Source: Chloroflexota bacterium
Lineage (GTDB): Bacteria > Chloroflexota > Anaerolineae > Anaerolineales > E44-bin32
Assembly: GCA_026390045.1 (NCBI GenBank)
Contig: JAPLGR010000543.1
Coordinates: 1 to 7,732 of the forward strand
Direction of reading: 5' to 3'
Length of the DNA stretch: 7,732 bases
Part shown: positions 6,026 to 7,732 of the stretch, one piece after another
How the letters are laid out: every line of letters begins with the position of its first letter
Numbering within the stretch: the stretch's first letter is position 1
Translations under genes and position numbers: made by a program
The notes under the pieces: generated by a model
Databases searched by the model: none
What the model was told of the DNA's origin: nothing
The model's input: the letters and a program-made list of their open reading frames with translations, nothing else

Positions 6026-7347
6026 AACCATTCTATCTTCCGGTCGCCCTACTCGTGCCATTTCTAATCGTCTCGGCCTGCGGCCTGCCCGCCGCGCTTG
6101 TCGAGCCAGGCGAGACCGATGCTCTTCCAAACGCGGCCACGGCGCAGAAGCCTGCCAACGGGCCTCCGGCAACGGCTTTCGACAAGTGGTCGCTGTGGAC
6201 CGGCGAGGGCGGCACGCAGTTACGCGGGGCGAACGTCTGGCAGCGGATCGTCGTTCCGGACCTGGATGGCCCGGAGTTCCTGGGAAGCGGATACGTCGGC
6301 CCCCCGATCACACAGGCCGACCTCGATGGGCTCGCCGCGCTGGGCGCCAACGTCGTCAACCTGTCGCATCCGGGGTTGTACACCGAGCGCCCACCCTACG
6401 TGCTGGACGAACAGGTTCAGGCAAACCTCGACCACCTAATCGAGATGGCTGCGCAGGCGGACCTGTTCGTCGTCATCACCTTCCGCACCGGTCCGGGCCG
6501 CAGTGACTTCACCTTCTACCGCGACGGCGCCGGCGAGTGGTTTGACCCCGAGCTGTTGATCGAATCGGTGTGGACCGACGCCGCCGCACAGGATGCCTGG
6601 GTCGACATGTGGCGCACGGCCGCCGAGCGCTACCGGGACGAGCCGGTCGTTGTCGGCTACGATCTGATGTGCGAGCCGAATGGCGAGGGTATCTTCCTGG
6701 ATGTGTATGACCCGGAGGCCTTCTTCCCGGAGCATGCCGGGAGCCTGCTGGACTGGAACCAGTTCTATCCCCAGATCGTCAACGGCATTCGTGAGGTGGA
6801 TGCCGAGACGCCGATCCTGGTCAGCGCCCAGGGGTGGGGCGCCGTGCGCTGGCTGCCGGGACTCGAGCCGGTGAACGATCCGCGCGTTGTCTACATGGTG
6901 CACCAGTACGAGCCGCAGGAGGCCTACACCCATCAGGTTCCGGCGGGTGGGAACTCGTACCCGGACGAGCTTGACCTGGATGGGGACGGAACAGCCGACC
7001 AGTTCGACCGTGCCTGGTTGGCCGAGTATCTGTCGGCGGTCGAGAGCTTCCAGCGCGCGCATGGGGCGCCGGTGTCGGTCAACGAATTCGGCGTCGAGCG
7101 CTGGGTGCCGCAGGCGGCTGCGTTCATGGCCGATCAGATGGAGCTGTTCGAGAGCTACGGCATGAACCACAGCCTGTGGGCATGGGACCCGGCCTGGGCG
7201 CCGTGGACGGGCAGCGTCAACGGCATGAACTACCTGTTCGGCCCTGATCCGGAGAATGCCGTGCCTGTCGAGAACGAACTGCTGGGCGTGATTACGGCCT
7301 TCTGGTCGCGCAATACGATCCGGCCGTCGAACTTCGCAAGCGAGTAG
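6022..7347 (+). CDS. Lipoprotein glycoside hydrolase family 5 (cellulase-like)
   Basis: This 441-residue protein has a lipoprotein signal ending in VSAC (Cys20), a Pro/Ala-rich spacer, and a catalytic (beta/alpha)8 domain from about residue 55. Family GH5 hydrolases cleave beta-linked glucans, mannans and related glycans by a retaining mechanism with two glutamates. Recognisable landmarks are QLRGANVW (Arg68, Asn71), the acid/base Glu218 in YDLMCEPNGE, the His-x-Tyr pair 294/296 in YMVHQYEP, the nucleophile Glu355 in VNEFG, and Trp386/Trp388 in SLWAWDP near the end of the barrel. The length suits a single-domain GH5. The residue before Glu218 is Cys217, where most GH5 enzymes have Asn. Residues 318-329 form a DxDxDGxxDxxD loop, as in calcium-binding repeats. 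The gene starts on the last four bases of the LysM gene (ATGA) without a clear ribosome-binding site, so its translation is probably coupled. The enzyme should face outward from the membrane and act on extracellular glycan. Subfamily and substrate cannot be fixed from sequence reading. Confidence 0.93.
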   Translation: MKPFYLPVALLVPFLIVSACGLPAALVEPGETDALPNAATAQKPANGPPATAFDKWSLWTGEGGTQLRGANVWQRIVVPDLDGPEFLGSGYVGPPITQADLDGLAALGANVVNLSHPGLYTERPPYVLDEQVQANLDHLIEMAAQADLFVVITFRTGPGRSDFTFYRDGAGEWFDPELLIESVWTDAAAQDAWVDMWRTAAERYRDEPVVVGYDLMCEPNGEGIFLDVYDPEAFFPEHAGSLLDWNQFYPQIVNGIREVDAETPILVSAQGWGAVRWLPGLEPVNDPRVVYMVHQYEPQEAYTHQVPAGGNSYPDELDLDGDGTADQFDRAWLAEYLSAVESFQRAHGAPVSVNEFGVERWVPQAAAFMADQMELFESYGMNHSLWAWDPAWAPWTGSVNGMNYLFGPDPENAVPVENELLGVITAFWSRNTIRPSNFASE

Positions 7348-7365
7348 TCCCCGGACAGGAATCCC

Positions 7366-7384
7366 GGCGCACTGACCGTGCGCC
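7366..7384 (+). terminator. Possible terminator hairpin after the GH5 gene
   Basis: GGCGCAC (7366-7372) and GTGCGCC (7378-7384) form a perfect seven-base-pair stem with a five-base loop, 18 bases after the GH5 stop and between convergent genes. No run of T follows on either strand, so it is not a textbook intrinsic terminator. A second, weaker five-base-pair stem sits at 7434-7448 (CCGCG and CGCGG). Confidence 0.35.
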
Positions 7385-7449
7385 CCAACTGCATTCATGC
7401 CGTGAGACCATGCCCGAGGCGGGGGGCGCGGCTCCGCGTCCTCCGCGGC

Positions 7450-7732
7450 TCAATCTCCCCGGGTCAAATGAGCATGCGACCAGCGCACCGCCGCGCCGGT
7501 CAGCACCCACTCAAACACGAGCAGGCCTACACCGCCGATGACGATCAGCGCCACAATCATCCCGGTGGTCACCTCGAACGGTAGTCCAAGCATGCCCTCC
7601 AGGTTTCCGGCGGTATAGGGATCAAGAAGAGCAATCGTCGCCGACGCGATGCACGCGATGGCCAGCACGGCCATGGTGAACGCGCTTGCGCGCCGCGCGG
7701 CCTGCCGGACCTGATCGCCCGTTGCGCCCTGG
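7450..7732 (-). CDS. C-terminal part of an unrecognised membrane protein (5' end outside window)
   Basis: On the minus strand the frame is open from the window edge to TGA at 7450-7452, giving 93 visible residues. A Met codon at 7672-7674 is available, but it has no ribosome-binding site and lies inside the first hydrophobic segment, with coding-like sequence before it. The gene therefore probably starts beyond the window. The visible part has a basic, soluble stretch (residues 1-16, with VRQAARRAS), a membrane helix at about 17-36 (MAVLAIACIASATIALL), a short loop containing DPYTAGNLEG, a second membrane helix at about 57-82 (with IVALIVIGGVGLLVFEWVL), and a short tail ending in HLTRGD. I do not recognise the family. 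The gene runs towards the GH5 gene and ends 102 bases from it, so it belongs to a different transcription unit. Confidence 0.65.
   Translation of the reverse strand, partial: QGATGDQVRQAARRASAFTMAVLAIACIASATIALLDPYTAGNLEGMLGLPFEVTTGMIVALIVIGGVGLLVFEWVLTGAAVRWSHAHLTRGD

Noticed and set aside
5745..6506. Plus-strand frame spanning the LysM/GH5 junction
   Set aside because: It overlaps two well-supported genes in another frame, and its product is Arg-rich and featureless.
6973..7008. Dockerin domain in the GH5 enzyme, implying a cellulosome
   Set aside because: Only one calcium-type loop is present, inside the catalytic domain. A dockerin needs two such loops with helices, usually at a terminus, and no cohesin is seen.
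6436..7398. Long open frame on the minus strand opposite the GH5 gene
   Set aside because: The plus strand has clear GH5 catalytic motifs. The minus-strand frame is a by-product of high GC and strong codon bias, and its product resembles nothing.

Overview
The window looks like a high-GC bacterial chromosome segment, most likely from the phylum Chloroflexota (Anaerolineae-like). This rests on style, not on a marker gene. Every plus-strand protein carries an export signal or looks exported. The linkers are Thr/Pro-rich, of the TPTPTP kind. There are lipoprotein signals, a bacterial SH3 repeat with an NCR-x-GPG motif, a LysM repeat and several Ig-like domains. No phylogenetic marker is present, so the assignment is inference.

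Layout. (1) Bases 2-562: the 3' end of an exported protein with a Pro/Thr-rich stalk and a CARDB-like Ig-fold domain. (2) 566-2086, three bases later: an exported seven-bladed beta-propeller protein. (3) 2139-3494: one lipoprotein reading frame (Ig-like, second beta domain, SH3, Ig-like) cut in two by an in-frame TGA at 2823-2825. Behind it, at 3497-3630, lies a frameshifted fragment of another copy of its last Ig-like domain. (4) 3644-6025: a 793-residue membrane-anchored mosaic protein (Ig-like, LysM, fibronectin-III-like and unassigned beta-rich parts). The GC content of its last 180 or so codons drops sharply. (5) 6022-7347, overlapping the previous gene by four bases: a lipoprotein glycoside hydrolase of family GH5 (cellulase-like). 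(6) 7450-7732 on the minus strand: the C-terminal end of an unrecognised membrane protein, converging on the GH5 gene.

The five plus-strand genes are closely spaced (3, 52, 149 and -4 bases), so they could be read as one or two transcription units. All products should act outside the membrane. A reasonable inference is a cell-surface set that binds glycan or cell wall (LysM, SH3, Ig-like, FnIII-like) around one glycan-cleaving enzyme (GH5), plus a propeller protein of unknown activity. No transport, sensing or regulatory gene lies in the window, so a complete polysaccharide-utilisation system cannot be claimed.

The strongest unusual signals are: the single TGA inside an otherwise continuous lipoprotein frame; the decayed Ig-domain remnant after it; the Cys in place of the usual Asn before the GH5 acid/base Glu; a DxDxDGxxDxxD calcium-type loop inside the GH5 domain; and the composition step inside the LysM protein. 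I found no mobile element, CRISPR array, tRNA or rRNA.
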